Source of the DNA: JAFGDH01 sp964441265
Lineage (GTDB): Archaea; Aenigmatarchaeota; Aenigmatarchaeia; QMZP01; QMZT01
Assembly (NCBI GenBank): GCA_964441265.1
Contig: CAYYKJ010000007.1
Coordinates: 1-64,000, forward strand
Reading direction: 5' to 3'
Length of the DNA: 64,000 nt
The translations under genes were made by a program, and so were the position numbers. Positions 50,921 through 59,488 of this stretch are shown here, one piece after another (position 1 is the stretch's first letter; every line of letters begins with the position of its first letter). Below the pieces are notes generated by a model that made no database searches, was not told the DNA's origin, and saw nothing but the letters and a program-made list of their open reading frames with translations.

Positions 50921-51520
50921 TTATCTTGCCCCTTCTGCTTCCCTCTCTATGCGGCTCCTCTCCCTCACCACCGGATTTTTCTGGTCGTTGTTGGCAATCG
51001 CTATCAGCTCGTCAGCGATGACCTCAGGGAACTTCTTCTTTTTCTGGAAAGAGGAAGCGAAAATGTTCTGCGCTATCAGGCGGAGCGAGATGTCCAGCCT
51101 TCTCTGGGGCGTGGTTATTACGGCCTTCCTGGCTATTATACCCCCGAGACGGTAGCCCATTACCTCCTCGAGCAGCGCCCCGTTCTCGACTGCCTCCACC
51201 AGGACCTGCACCGGATTTTTTTTCGTTTTCTTGTATATTGTCTCAAAGGCTTCCTTGACCGCGAGGTAGACGTTCTGGTACCCTCCGGTTACATGCCTGG
51301 AGGTGATCTTGTGCCTTTTTCCCCTGTGGCCGGGGACCCTCAGCTTGTTTATCAGCCTCTCCACTATGCTCATCTGTTTCTTGTGTATGGAGGGGGTTAT
51401 CAGTTTTCCCGATGATTTTGGCACTATGAAAGGCCTGACGTTGACGTATCTTTTCAGTCCCGGGTCATTTACCTTGACGCCGGAGACGTCCCACCGGTTG
51501 AAAAGCAGAATCTTGTCCAT
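50921..51520 (-). CDS. rps7: Ribosomal protein uS7
   Basis: A 199-residue small-subunit head protein. FNRWDVSGVKVNDPGLKRYV, INKLRVPGHRGKRHKITSRH, NPVQVLVEAVENGALLEEVM and YRLGGIIARKAVITTPQRRL are the archaeal uS7 blocks. Follows uS12 by 1 nt and precedes EF-2, the conserved str order. Confidence 0.97.
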   Translation of the reverse strand: MDKILLFNRWDVSGVKVNDPGLKRYVNVRPFIVPKSSGKLITPSIHKKQMSIVERLINKLRVPGHRGKRHKITSRHVTGGYQNVYLAVKEAFETIYKKTKKNPVQVLVEAVENGALLEEVMGYRLGGIIARKAVITTPQRRLDISLRLIAQNIFASSFQKKKKFPEVIADELIAIANNDQKNPVVRERSRIEREAEGAR

Positions 51521-51521
51521 T

Positions 51522-51953
51522 TTATCCTTCCTTCTTCTCCTTCTTCCCCTTCCTTATTTCGTCGAGTGATACGCCGTTGACGGCTATGACCTTGTATTTT
51601 ATGCCGTGCATGGAACCCACAGCTCCTCCCTGGGACCCGCCCAGACCCGCTATAAGAACCTCGTCGTGCTCGTCTATGTGCTTTATGGCGCCGGTCTTGG
51701 GGACGAAAGCGGTGACGTGTATGCCGTTCTTGATTATCTGGCACCTCACGGTCTTTATTATACCCGAGTGGGGCTGCTTCTGCTCGACTCCCTTCTTCTT
51801 GAGCACCAGCGCCCTGGCCAGAGGTGATCCCTTCATGGGCCTCTCCTGCCACAGTTTCAGCTTCTTTCTCTTGTACTGGTCGGAGTTCCATCTGAACTTC
51901 TTCCTCTTCTTCTTCAGGTTCCTTGCGGAAAATTGTCCTGTCATTTTGATCAC
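51522..51953 (-). CDS. rps12: Ribosomal protein uS12
   Basis: A 143-residue decoding-centre protein. KKRKKFRWNSDQYKRKKL is the archaeal start, with GSPLARALVLKKKGVEQKQP, ITAFVPKTGAIKHIDEHDEV-like segment and VNGVSLDEIRKGKKEK at the end. The conserved KQPHSG loop faces tRNA. Overlaps the NusA-like gene by 4 nt. Confidence 0.97.
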   Translation of the reverse strand: MIKMTGQFSARNLKKKRKKFRWNSDQYKRKKLKLWQERPMKGSPLARALVLKKKGVEQKQPHSGIIKTVRCQIIKNGIHVTAFVPKTGAIKHIDEHDEVLIAGLGGSQGGAVGSMHGIKYKVIAVNGVSLDEIRKGKKEKKEG

Positions 51954-52354
51954 TTGAGCTTGAGGTTGTTTATCTTGAAATGCCTCTTGAGGAATTCCCT
52001 CACTATCTTTATGTTCCTGCCGTTCCTGCCTATCACGGTTGATCTTTCGCTGGCAGGTATGGTTATCACGACCGAATCTCCCTTGATATCAAGGGTCTTG
52101 ATGCTCGGTATCATGCTCCTGAGCAGTCCCTCGGGCGTTTCGGCGTACTCGAATATCTTTATGGATTTTCCGAGCGTCCTTTCCACGATCTTTATGGTCG
52201 AGCCGTTCTTTCCTATCGCCAGTCCCATCTTTCCCGGCTCTATGAGGAAATAGGCGCAGTTTTCGTCGATGAGACAGTCCCTCACATGCACGCCGGTTAT
52301 CTCCTCGAAGGTTCCGACAGCCCTTATGTGCTCGGTGTTCAGTTTAACTCCCAT
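51950..52354 (-). CDS. nusA: NusA-like KH-domain transcription factor
   Basis: A 134-residue archaeal NusA homologue made of two KH domains: GLAIGKNGSTIKIVERTLGK and STVIGRNGRNIKIVREFLK keep both GxxG RNA-binding loops. It lacks the bacterial N-terminal and S1 parts, as usual in archaea. Position eL30-NusA-uS12-uS7-EF2 is the standard archaeal order after RNA polymerase genes, which are absent here. Confidence 0.94.
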   Translation of the reverse strand: MGVKLNTEHIRAVGTFEEITGVHVRDCLIDENCAYFLIEPGKMGLAIGKNGSTIKIVERTLGKSIKIFEYAETPEGLLRSMIPSIKTLDIKGDSVVITIPASERSTVIGRNGRNIKIVREFLKRHFKINNLKLK

Positions 52355-52358
52355 GATT

Positions 52359-52622
52359 TCACTTTTTTATTCCTAGTATTGTCACGTTGAAAGGTTTTCC
52401 GCAGAACTCGCCAAGCTGCCGCGAGTTCCCCTTGAACGTTTCCGATCCGATACCAAAGTTTTTATTATAGTAATTTAAATTCCTTTTCACGCTTTCCGGT
52501 GCGTTCGAAGCGTATATTATCAGCTTCAGACCCGACTGTTTCGCTGTCCTCTCAACAGCCCGGCTTCCCATCACTGTTTTTCCCTCTTTCATCGCTTCCT
52601 TTATGGTTTCCTTTACTTCCAT
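52359..52622 (-). CDS. rpl30e: Ribosomal protein eL30
   Basis: An 87-residue large-subunit protein of the L7Ae/L30e fold: IKEAMKEGKTVMGSRAVERT and KLIIYASNAPESVKRNLNYY, ending RQLGEFCGKPFNVTILGI. In most archaea it sits between RNA polymerase and NusA; here uS8 is directly upstream, so two normally separate operons are joined. Confidence 0.95.
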   Translation of the reverse strand: MEVKETIKEAMKEGKTVMGSRAVERTAKQSGLKLIIYASNAPESVKRNLNYYNKNFGIGSETFKGNSRQLGEFCGKPFNVTILGIKK

Positions 52623-52632
52623 GAAATTTCAC

Positions 52633-53025
52633 CTAATAAATATAACCCAGCAGGACGCCTCCGATCCCGTCCTTCCCGGCCTGTCCGTGCTCCATGACTC
52701 CCTTGGATGTGGAGAGGAACATGAGCCCTATGTTGACGGCGGGAAGATATCTCTTCTCCCACTTTATCATTTCGTCCTTCTTTATCTCGAAACGGGGCCT
52801 TATCACCCTGCAGTCGTTTATCCTTCCCACGAGCTCTATCTTGAACTTTCCGCTCTTCCCGTCATCTATGAATTCGAAGTTGCCTATGTATTTCTTTTCC
52901 TTCATTATTCCGAGTATCTTCTTTATGAGCTTGGTGGCCGGAACCATGCACATCCTTTTCCCTATCGTTTCCGCGTTCTTTATCGTGCAGAACATGTCCC
53001 CGAGTATATCATGTCTCATAATCAC
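52633..53025 (-). CDS. rps8: Ribosomal protein uS8
   Basis: A 130-residue small-subunit protein binding the 16S central domain. DMFCTIKNAETIGKRMCMVP, GKFKIELVGRINDCRVIRPR and the end STSKGVMEHGQAGKDGIGG are characteristic. Normally followed by uL6; here eL30 follows after 10 nt. Confidence 0.96.
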   Translation of the reverse strand: MIMRHDILGDMFCTIKNAETIGKRMCMVPATKLIKKILGIMKEKKYIGNFEFIDDGKSGKFKIELVGRINDCRVIRPRFEIKKDEMIKWEKRYLPAVNIGLMFLSTSKGVMEHGQAGKDGIGGVLLGYIY

Positions 53026-53028
53026 ACC

Positions 53029-53259
53029 TCATCTGAATTTCCTGAATCCGAGTTTCTCGGCAATCTCCCTGAAGCATTGCCTGCAGTAGCGGAGACCGTA
53101 CTTGTTTATCACGCCTTCGGTCTTTCCGCATCTCCTGCAGGGGGTGACGTTCCTCCCGAACTTCCTGTCTTTGGGCTTGTTGAACTTCATGAACCTGTCC
53201 ATCTTCACTTTCTTCCCCTTCAGCTGCTTTTTCGCGTTTTCGAAAGTCATGCCAATCAC
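53029..53259 (-). CDS. rps14: Ribosomal protein uS14 (zinc form)
   Basis: A 76-residue small-subunit protein; the C-terminal ~50 residues are the zinc-binding uS14 core (CRRCGKTEGVINKYGLRYCR, QCFREIAEKLGFRKFR). About 25 extra N-terminal residues beginning MIGMTFENAKKQLKGKK are not part of the typical archaeal core, unless translation starts later at MDRFMKF. Overlaps uL5 by 4 nt. Confidence 0.94.
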   Translation of the reverse strand: MIGMTFENAKKQLKGKKVKMDRFMKFNKPKDRKFGRNVTPCRRCGKTEGVINKYGLRYCRQCFREIAEKLGFRKFR

Positions 53260-53774
53260 TCAGCCCCCTTTTCGGCTATATCAACATCAAATTCCTTTTT
53301 TACCCAATCCATTGCTTCATCGGGCTTTATCCTGTGGGATTTCCCGACTTTTTTCGGCATTATGCGCCTTTTCTTGATCCTGTAGCCCTTCCTCTCAAGG
53401 GTGGCGCATACGTCCATTCCCATTATGTCTATCTCCGGGTCGTATTTTATTCCCGGGAGGTGTATGTATTCCTTCACCCCCACGGAGAAGTTCCCGTTCC
53501 TGTCGAAGCTGGATGCCGGCAGCCTGTTCTCGATGCTTTTCAGGGCGTCCTCTAGGAATGCCCTCGCTTCCTTTCCCCGGAGGGTGACCTTCACTCCTAT
53601 GGGCCTTCCTTTACCTCCTCCGAAACTGGTCCTTTTTTTTCTCTTCGTGACGGTCATTTTCCCGCCCGACAGCTTTGACATGAGCTTTTTGGCGGTTTCC
53701 AGTTTGGGACCGGCCTCTCCTGCCCCTATGTTGATCGTGACCTTCTCCAGCATTATATTTTTCATCGGATTCAT
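53256..53774 (-). CDS. rpl5: Ribosomal protein uL5
   Basis: A 172-residue protein of the 5S rRNA particle: NPMKNIMLEKVTINIGAGEA, KTVTKRKKRTSFGGGKGRPI-like segment, FSVGVKEYIHLPGIKYDPEI and MDVCATLERKGYRIKKRR. Overlaps eS4 by 4 nt. Confidence 0.97.
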   Translation of the reverse strand: MNPMKNIMLEKVTINIGAGEAGPKLETAKKLMSKLSGGKMTVTKRKKRTSFGGGKGRPIGVKVTLRGKEARAFLEDALKSIENRLPASSFDRNGNFSVGVKEYIHLPGIKYDPEIDIMGMDVCATLERKGYRIKKRRIMPKKVGKSHRIKPDEAMDWVKKEFDVDIAEKGAE

Positions 53775-54448
53775 TTGAATTCACCTACGAGAATGTAATC
53801 CTTAACCGTCTCTATGTCCCCTTCATTCGTCTCTATTATGGTCCTGTTGACCTCGAGCATGTGCTTCTTCTCCTGGATTTCCTTTATCTTTCCCTTCAAT
53901 CCGAGGTTCCTTCCGGAAACGATCATCACCTTCGCCCCCTTCTCGAATTTGAAGTGCTTCATGATCTTCTGCTCCGGCAGCTTGATCAGCAGGGAATCGC
54001 TGGTCTTGTAGGAGCTCTTGCCGACCAGTATGTTCCTCCCGTCATGAAGACTGAGCTGGATCTTGCCTCCGTTGACCAGCTTCTTGTTCTTTATCCTGCA
54101 GAGCTTCTGCCCGGAGTCAGAGGATTTGATTTCCTGGAGGGCAAGCCCTTTCCTGTCCACGGTGACCCTGAAAGACTTCTTCATGGCCGGGAACTCCAGC
54201 ACGTCCATCAGACCAACCGGGAAATTGGGGTCTTTCCTTTCCTTCTTGTCCACCAGGACTCCGCCGGATTTTATTATCCTGCCGGCTTCCCCCGCATTCT
54301 GGGCCATACCCATGACGTTCCTGATGATCACGGTCAGCGGTATGCAGCTGCCGATGGGATGCGGTCCCGCCCTCGGCCTGACCGCGAACTTGTTTCCCTT
54401 TTTTGCAACCTTCCAGTATGAAGGAATCACGTATCTCTTCAGATGCAT
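53771..54448 (-). CDS. rps4e: Ribosomal protein eS4
   Basis: A 225-residue small-subunit protein: MHLKRYVIPSYWKVAKKGNK, PGPHPIGSCIPLTVIIRNVM-type block and the C-terminal KOW segment GAKVMIVSGRNLGLKGKIKE. S4-like RNA-binding region in between. Between uL24 and uL5, the archaeal order. Confidence 0.97.
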   Translation of the reverse strand: MHLKRYVIPSYWKVAKKGNKFAVRPRAGPHPIGSCIPLTVIIRNVMGMAQNAGEAGRIIKSGGVLVDKKERKDPNFPVGLMDVLEFPAMKKSFRVTVDRKGLALQEIKSSDSGQKLCRIKNKKLVNGGKIQLSLHDGRNILVGKSSYKTSDSLLIKLPEQKIMKHFKFEKGAKVMIVSGRNLGLKGKIKEIQEKKHMLEVNRTIIETNEGDIETVKDYILVGEFK

Positions 54449-54449
54449 A

Positions 54450-54857
54450 TCAGCTCTTTACCTCCGGTTTCTTTGATCTTGATCTTTCCACAACCATCTG
54501 CCTTCTCTTGTCGTCCATGTCCGGCTCCACTATTATCAGATTGGACGGGTTAACCGGCCTCAGGACCTCGGACCCGTCGACCTTCTTGACATTCACGCCC
54601 TCTATGTATACCTTCGAATTCTTCAGGTCGATCCTGTCAATCTTTCCCTTGGTTCCCTTGGACGATCCCCTGATAAGCTTCACCTCGTCTCCCTTCCTCA
54701 GGGGGAGCGATCTCCTTTCGAACCGGTTCCTGAGCGCGTCGGATAGGTGGGCGCTCAAGAATTTGTGCCTGGTGTGGGTGGGAGCGTTGTGCCTGAACTT
54801 CCTCTGCTTCCTCGGCTGGACGCTCGAATTCCATTTGTTTGACCATTCCTTCTTCAT
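54450..54857 (-). CDS. rpl24: Ribosomal protein uL24
   Basis: A 135-residue assembly-initiating large-subunit protein. RKQRKFRHNAPTHTRHKFLS, then the KOW motif RKGDEVKLIRGSSKGTKGKI and EGVNVKKVDGSEVLRPVNPS. One nt before eS4 start, directly after uL14. Confidence 0.96.
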   Translation of the reverse strand: MKKEWSNKWNSSVQPRKQRKFRHNAPTHTRHKFLSAHLSDALRNRFERRSLPLRKGDEVKLIRGSSKGTKGKIDRIDLKNSKVYIEGVNVKKVDGSEVLRPVNPSNLIIVEPDMDDKRRQMVVERSRSKKPEVKS

Positions 54858-55256
54858 TCAGATCACCATGCTCGCTATCTTGCCTATGGCAGGGAACCTT
54901 TCCACTGCTTCTCTCGCTATGGGGCCCTTTATCTGGGTCCCCTTGGGATCGCCGTTCTCGTCGACCGCCACGGCCGCATTGTCCTCGAAATAAACGTAAA
55001 TTCCCTCGCCCCTCCTGTATTCCCTTTTCTGCCTGACTATAACGGCCCTGTGCACCTCGTGCCTGACCTTTTCAGTACCGACCCTGACCTTGCAGAAGAC
55101 CAGCGATCCCACGCCCGCCCTTGGCTTTGCCCTCCGGTTGGTCTTGTAGCCCTTGACTGAGATTATTTCCAGCATCTTGGCTCCGGAGTTGTCTATGCAT
55201 TTGAGCTTTGTTCTGGGTGTGAAGCTTTTCTGTACCCTGGATGACATTCCCTTCAT
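54858..55256 (-). CDS. rpl14: Ribosomal protein uL14
   Basis: A 132-residue large-subunit interface protein (the aIF6 contact). LKCIDNSGAKMLEIISVKGY, GVGSLVFCKVRVGTEKVRHE, VHRAVIVRQKREYRR and NAAVAVDENGDPKGTQIKGP are diagnostic. Overlaps uS17 by 4 nt. Confidence 0.98.
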   Translation of the reverse strand: MKGMSSRVQKSFTPRTKLKCIDNSGAKMLEIISVKGYKTNRRAKPRAGVGSLVFCKVRVGTEKVRHEVHRAVIVRQKREYRRGEGIYVYFEDNAAVAVDENGDPKGTQIKGPIAREAVERFPAIGKIASMVI

Positions 55257-55585
55257 TTCTTTTCACCCTTCTTTTGGACGACCACGAAATGCTTGGTCTT
55301 AGAAAAAGGCCTGCACTCGGCTATAACGACTCTTTCCCCTTCCCTGGCGTGTATGCAGGGGGGGTTGTGCGCGGAAACCCTGGATTTCTTCTTCTCGTAC
55401 CTCTGGTATTTGGGGATGAATTCGTGGTATCCCCAGGATACCCGTACGGTGTTGTGGGACTTGGCCGACTTCACAATACCCTCGAAGACCCTTCCCCTGA
55501 CTGGCATTTCCCCGTGCCATGGGCACCTGGGATCCTCGCACTTCGCTTCAGGCGGCTTGATGCCGAGCCCTATGTCATTTTTCAT
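55253..55585 (-). CDS. rps17: Ribosomal protein uS17
   Basis: A 110-residue small-subunit protein from MKNDIGLGIKPPEAKCEDPR; MPVRGRVFEGIVKSAKSHNT and YEKKKSRVSAHNPPCIHARE complete the family. The internal ATG at 55585 is chosen over 55624 because a TATA box (tttaaata, near 55607-55616) lies ~25-30 nt before it, giving a leaderless start of this half of the cluster. Confidence 0.95.
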   Translation of the reverse strand: MKNDIGLGIKPPEAKCEDPRCPWHGEMPVRGRVFEGIVKSAKSHNTVRVSWGYHEFIPKYQRYEKKKSRVSAHNPPCIHAREGERVVIAECRPFSKTKHFVVVQKKGEKK

Positions 55586-55695
55586 ACTAATTCCATTATC
55601 CAACTTATTTAAATACATTAACATTACAGACGATTAACGGATTATATATTAAGAGGGTTAAATATTTAAGTAGTTTTGCGGTTTTCAGGTGAAAC

Positions 55696-56292
55696 ATGAT
55701 AAGGGCGGTAATATTCGACATGGGTGGAGTGATGGTCAAAAACAAATCAGAGGCGGTTTTCAGCAGACTCGCAGAGAAACTGGGCGTCGATCCCGCTTCT
55801 TTGGACGATTTGCGAAAGGAAAATTACCGGGAGATGCTGATAGGGGAAAAATCTTCGAGGCAGTTTGCAGAGATGATCAGCCGGCGTTTTAATCTCAGTG
55901 CCGATGTTATCGGGGAATGGAAGAAATCCTATTTAGAAGTGATGCCGGTAAACGAAGATCTTGCCGAGATGACTGGGAGCTTAAAGAGAATATATAAAGT
56001 GGCGATTATTTCGAACGTCCCTGATCTGCATGCTGACATTAATAAAAAGAGAGGCGTTTTTTCTCATTTCGAGCCGGCATTGATATCCTGCGACGTAGGT
56101 ATGGCCAAGCCCGATAGGGGAATATTCGAACTCGCCCTGGAAAAACTGGACATGAAAGCTGAAGAATGCATTTTCATCGACGATCGCGAGAAGTTTCTGA
56201 AGACTCCGGAAGAGATGGGCTTCCGCACGATACACTTCCGGAGCAACGGGCAATTGAAGAAAGATCTTGTGAAACTCGGGGTTCAGATTTAA
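55696..56292 (+). CDS. HAD-superfamily hydrolase
   Basis: A 198-residue HAD phosphatase. Motif I VIFDMGGVMV (nucleophile Asp; the second Asp of DxD is replaced by Gly, as in dehalogenase-like/epoxide-type members), motif II VAIISNVP, motif III Lys in GMAKPDRGIFELAL and motif IV ECIFIDDREKF. A helical cap lies between I and II. The missing general-acid Asp suggests a dehalogenase-type or altered activity. Plus-strand gene inserted between uS17 and Rpp29; a TATA-like box (taaatatttaag) precedes it. Confidence 0.88.
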   Translation: MIRAVIFDMGGVMVKNKSEAVFSRLAEKLGVDPASLDDLRKENYREMLIGEKSSRQFAEMISRRFNLSADVIGEWKKSYLEVMPVNEDLAEMTGSLKRIYKVAIISNVPDLHADINKKRGVFSHFEPALISCDVGMAKPDRGIFELALEKLDMKAEECIFIDDREKFLKTPEEMGFRTIHFRSNGQLKKDLVKLGVQI

Positions 56293-56333
56293 AAGAATTC
56301 ATTCCCATTCTATACCACCGGGAGAGGGGTGAC

Positions 56334-57830
56334 ATGTTTTCTGAGGAAGACCGGAAGATTCTGGAGAATCACGTGACCAGTATAGACGGGGATATATACG
56401 CGATTTACAACCTCCCTCCCGAAGTGGTCGCCGTTCTTTTCGCCTACGTCTCCCGCTCGCCGGCGAGCTTCAGGGAGAACCTGCTCAAGCTGATAAAGAG
56501 CAGGGACCTCGACATGGGGGAACTGATCACCAGTTTCCGGAGGAAGGGGATGGATTACGGGGAGGCGAAGGAGAAGGCCAGGAAATTCCACGAGAAATGG
56601 GTCGTTGGATACGGCCACTCCTCCGTGGCCGAGCACGCCTTCGCAAGCATAGCCATAGAGAACGTGTCCATTCTCGCCACCAAGGTGATCGAGGACAACC
56701 GCCTGGCCTCCTACACCGAGAAGTCCACCAGATACCAGGTTTTCGACAGGGACAGGTACTACAAACCCGGAAGGATCATGGATTCGGAATTCTCCGGGGA
56801 GTATGAAGACTTCTGCAATTCACTTTTCGGTTTCTACACGGAAAACATGCCAAAGGTGATCGGCCATTTCAAGAAGGCCCATCCGAAACCGGAGGACATG
56901 AGCGAAAGGTTGTACGAATCCGTCTCCAAGGCGAGGGCCTGCGACGTCATGAGGTATGCCCTCCCGGCGGCCACCCTGACGAACCTGGGCATGACCATAA
57001 ACGCCCGCTCTCTGGAGCACGCCATCCGGAAACTGCTCTCCCATCCCCTGCGGGAGATGAACGAGACGGGGAAGGGAATCAGGGGGGAGGTCACCAAGAT
57101 CATCCCCACACTGGTGAAATACGCGGACAGGAACGAGTATATCGCTGAAACGAACAATGCGATGAAATCCTTCGGGATGGGCGGGGATCGGGAAGAGGGG
57201 AAGGCGGTCTCGCTGGTGGAATACGACAGGGAAGCGGAAGAAAAGCTCGTCTCGGCTATCCTGTACAGATATTCAAAAAGGTCCTATGGTCAGATAAAAG
57301 AATCGGTTAAAAAAATGCCTGCGGGAGAGAAGGAGGAAGTGATCGATGAGTTCCTGAAGAGGATGGAGAAGCACGACATTCCCATGCGTGAGCTGGAGCA
57401 CGTTTACTACACCTTCGACATCCTGTTGGACTACGGGGCATTCAGGGACATACAGCGCCACAGGATGTGCACCCAGACAAACCAGGAGCTGGGCACGGGT
57501 CATGGATATTCGGTACCCAAGGAGATGGAAGAGGTCGGGATAAAGGAAGGATTCACGGATCTCATGGAAAGGGCCAAGGAGCTGTTCGGTAAGATTTCAA
57601 GGAAGTTCCCCAAGGAGGCGCAGTATCTGGTCCCTCTCGCCTTCCGCAAGCGCGTTCTGATCACCTGGAACCTCAGGGAGCTGTTCTATTTCGTGCGCCT
57701 GCGCTCCGGCAAGGGGGGCCACGAATCCTACAGAAAAATCGCCTGCCGGGTATATGATGAGCTCGAAAAGGTTCATCCCCTTATGGCGAAGTACATCACG
57801 GTAGAAAGAATTAATGGTCCTGCAAGGTAG
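56334..57830 (+). CDS. thyX: FAD-dependent thymidylate synthase, tandem-domain type
   Basis: A 498-residue ThyX-family protein with two copies of the fold. ThyX makes dTMP from dUMP using methylene-THF and FAD. Domain 1 has GYGHSSVAEHAFASIAIENV and NRLASYTEKSTRYQVF, which keeps RxxSxxxxSxR but not the leading RHR. Domain 2 has FRDIQRHRMCTQTNQELG, which keeps RHR but lacks the Ser residues. The usual ThyX is ~220-250 residues. ATG 56334 follows gagaggggtgac, a good ribosome-binding site; the frame is open upstream but overlaps the HAD gene. Confidence 0.87.
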   Translation: MFSEEDRKILENHVTSIDGDIYAIYNLPPEVVAVLFAYVSRSPASFRENLLKLIKSRDLDMGELITSFRRKGMDYGEAKEKARKFHEKWVVGYGHSSVAEHAFASIAIENVSILATKVIEDNRLASYTEKSTRYQVFDRDRYYKPGRIMDSEFSGEYEDFCNSLFGFYTENMPKVIGHFKKAHPKPEDMSERLYESVSKARACDVMRYALPAATLTNLGMTINARSLEHAIRKLLSHPLREMNETGKGIRGEVTKIIPTLVKYADRNEYIAETNNAMKSFGMGGDREEGKAVSLVEYDREAEEKLVSAILYRYSKRSYGQIKESVKKMPAGEKEEVIDEFLKRMEKHDIPMRELEHVYYTFDILLDYGAFRDIQRHRMCTQTNQELGTGHGYSVPKEMEEVGIKEGFTDLMERAKELFGKISRKFPKEAQYLVPLAFRKRVLITWNLRELFYFVRLRSGKGGHESYRKIACRVYDELEKVHPLMAKYITVERINGPAR

Positions 57831-57935
57831 TTATTCCTCTATTCTTTCGATGATCTCTTTTGGATTGTCTGCGAAGTGGATAAATTCTCTCTCACTTTTC
57901 CCTGTCATTTCTTTAACACTTCCCTGTTTTACCAC
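57831..57935 (-). CDS. Possible 34-residue protein coupled to Rpp29
   Basis: Weak call. A GTG at 57935 lies in the stop region of Rpp29 and opens a frame of 34 codons ending with EREFIHFADNPKEIIERIEE. The end is acidic and helical and its stop is adjacent to that of convergent thyX. No family recognised; it could be chance. Confidence 0.25.
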   Translation of the reverse strand: MVKQGSVKEMTGKSEREFIHFADNPKEIIERIEE

Positions 57936-58210
57936 TTCTTGAACTTCTTCTTTATCCTGTCCTCGGGCCGGGATATCATGACCTCGCCCCTGACCGATAC
58001 CCTCCTCCCGCCGGGAAGGATGAAAACGAATGTGCATTCCCCCTTCGCCAGCGTGGCTTCCTTCCCGTTGTCTTTCTCTATTTTCAGGGTGTTCCTGGTC
58101 TCGTCGATTACCCTGCCCCTTATCCCCACGGATTTTGGGTTTCTGGCCTCCTTGACCTCTATTTTCAGGCCGATCAGCTCGTGGCGGACCAGATTTTCAG
58201 GGGTGATCAT
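57929..58210 (-). CDS. rnp1: RNase P protein component 1 (Rpp29/Pop4)
   Basis: A 93-residue Sm-like barrel protein of archaeal RNase P: NLVRHELIGLKIEVKEARNP, GIRGRVIDETRNTLKIEKDN and CTFVFILPGGRRVSVRGEVM are the family motifs. It binds the specificity part of the RNA encoded at 17750. In archaea it regularly sits between uL29/aIF1 and uS17; here the HAD and thyX genes separate it from uS17. Confidence 0.94.
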   Translation of the reverse strand: MITPENLVRHELIGLKIEVKEARNPKSVGIRGRVIDETRNTLKIEKDNGKEATLAKGECTFVFILPGGRRVSVRGEVMISRPEDRIKKKFKKW

Positions 58211-58262
58211 AGGAATATCTTGATCACCATACTAAAAAATGCATTCTTCCCCGGGTGTATAC

Positions 58263-58568
58263 TTATCTCACTTCAACATTCTTCTCCGGAAATCCGAGCT
58301 TGGCGAGAACCTTCTTTATCTGCCTGCGGTGGTCGCCCTGGAGTTCTATGGTGTCCCCCTTCATGGTCCCCCCGCACGCCAGCTTTGTCTTCAGCTGCTT
58401 GAGGAGGAATTTTACGTCGACATCCCTGCTTATTCCGGATATCAGCGTTATCCGCTTTCCGTATCTCTTTCTGTCGGAGGTTACCCATATCTTTTCCTCT
58501 TCCTTTGCCACCACGTCGCAGACGCATATGCTCTTGTCAAGTCCGCATTTCTTGCAGATTTCACTCAT
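58263..58568 (-). CDS. eif1: Translation initiation factor aIF1 (SUI1)
   Basis: A 101-residue SUI1-fold factor that checks start-codon pairing. N-terminal CKKCGLDKSICVCD is a zinc-type extension found in archaea; the core has RYGKRITLISGISRD, LLKQLKTKLACGGTMKGDTI and IELQGDHRRQIKKVLAKLGF. Between uL29 and Rpp29 as in other archaea. Confidence 0.95.
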   Translation of the reverse strand: MSEICKKCGLDKSICVCDVVAKEEEKIWVTSDRKRYGKRITLISGISRDVDVKFLLKQLKTKLACGGTMKGDTIELQGDHRRQIKKVLAKLGFPEKNVEVR

Positions 58569-58629
58569 CTTTTTGTTTCACCTTCCGTTCTAAAAAAAGA
58601 TTTTCCCGAACCTTGGAATCTGGAGCTGG

Positions 58630-58839
58630 TCATTTTCTCTTCTCTTTCTCCCTTCTGATAGTAAGAATGCGGGCTATGGTCTTCCGTATCTCGTTCAGTT
58701 TGCCGGGCGAGGTGACCGATGCCCCTATATGGATGTTCGCCCTTTCCTTGCTCAGTTCGAGCCTGAGTTCTTTCAACTGCTCATCCAGCTTCTTGTCGTT
58801 CATCTTTCTGATTTCCTTGGTTCTCAGGATAGCCATCAT
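58630..58839 (-). CDS. rpl29: Ribosomal protein uL29
   Basis: A 69-residue two-helix protein near the exit tunnel: ILRTKEIRKMNDKKLDEQLK, LRLELSKERANIHIGASVTS and IRKTIARILTIRREKEKRK. Overlaps uS3 by 4 nt. Confidence 0.96.
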   Translation of the reverse strand: MMAILRTKEIRKMNDKKLDEQLKELRLELSKERANIHIGASVTSPGKLNEIRKTIARILTIRREKEKRK

Positions 58840-59486
58840 TTATCACCCTTTCCGGTTTCCTTGTTTTTCTTTTTATTCTTTTTAACGCCTTTTTTTTCCT
58901 CTTCGGGTATGTCCTCGGCAAGAACGGGCGCATGGGTCATTATTTTCACCTTCACCCCTATCTTGCCGGGCCTGGTGTTGGCCTCCTTGAATCCGTAGTC
59001 AACCATCTCCCGGGCGGGCTCACCGCAGTGTTTGAGGTATCCGTCGGTGAATTTTCCCATCCTGCCTTTGGATCCGCCCAGTTTACCTGATATGATTATT
59101 TCAGCCCCTATGGCCCCGGCCTTCATGGTTCTTTTGATGCTTATGTTCCCTATCTTCTTGTAGTTGTATCCGCTTTCGAGGGCAGTCGCGATTTTCCTGG
59201 CGACTATGCTGGCGTCGAGGTCCGCGGAGGGTATGCTCCTCACGTCTATCTGGGGGTTCTCGAGTTTGAAATGATTCTTTAGGTCCTCGGTCATGCCGTT
59301 GATTTTCTTCCCCCCGGCGCCGATTATCCTCCCCGGCCTGTCGGTGTATATGATTATCTTGACCCCGAGGGGGGTCCTCTCCATCTCGATTTTCGAATAG
59401 TTTTCGTCCGGGAAGTTATCTCGTATGAAATTCTCTATCTGCATCTTTCTCGTGCTGTAATCGACGAAGAAATTTTTCAGTAACAT
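58836..59486 (-). CDS. rps3: Ribosomal protein uS3
   Basis: A 216-residue small-subunit protein at the mRNA entry site. The KH domain has IYTDRPGRIIGAGGKKINGM; the C-terminal domain has RTMKAGAIGAEIIISGKLGG and GVKVKIMTHAPVLAEDIP. The last ~20 residues are Lys-rich. Between uL22 and uL29. Confidence 0.97.
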   Translation of the reverse strand: MLLKNFFVDYSTRKMQIENFIRDNFPDENYSKIEMERTPLGVKIIIYTDRPGRIIGAGGKKINGMTEDLKNHFKLENPQIDVRSIPSADLDASIVARKIATALESGYNYKKIGNISIKRTMKAGAIGAEIIISGKLGGSKGRMGKFTDGYLKHCGEPAREMVDYGFKEANTRPGKIGVKVKIMTHAPVLAEDIPEEEKKGVKKNKKKNKETGKGDK

Positions 59487-59488
59487 GA

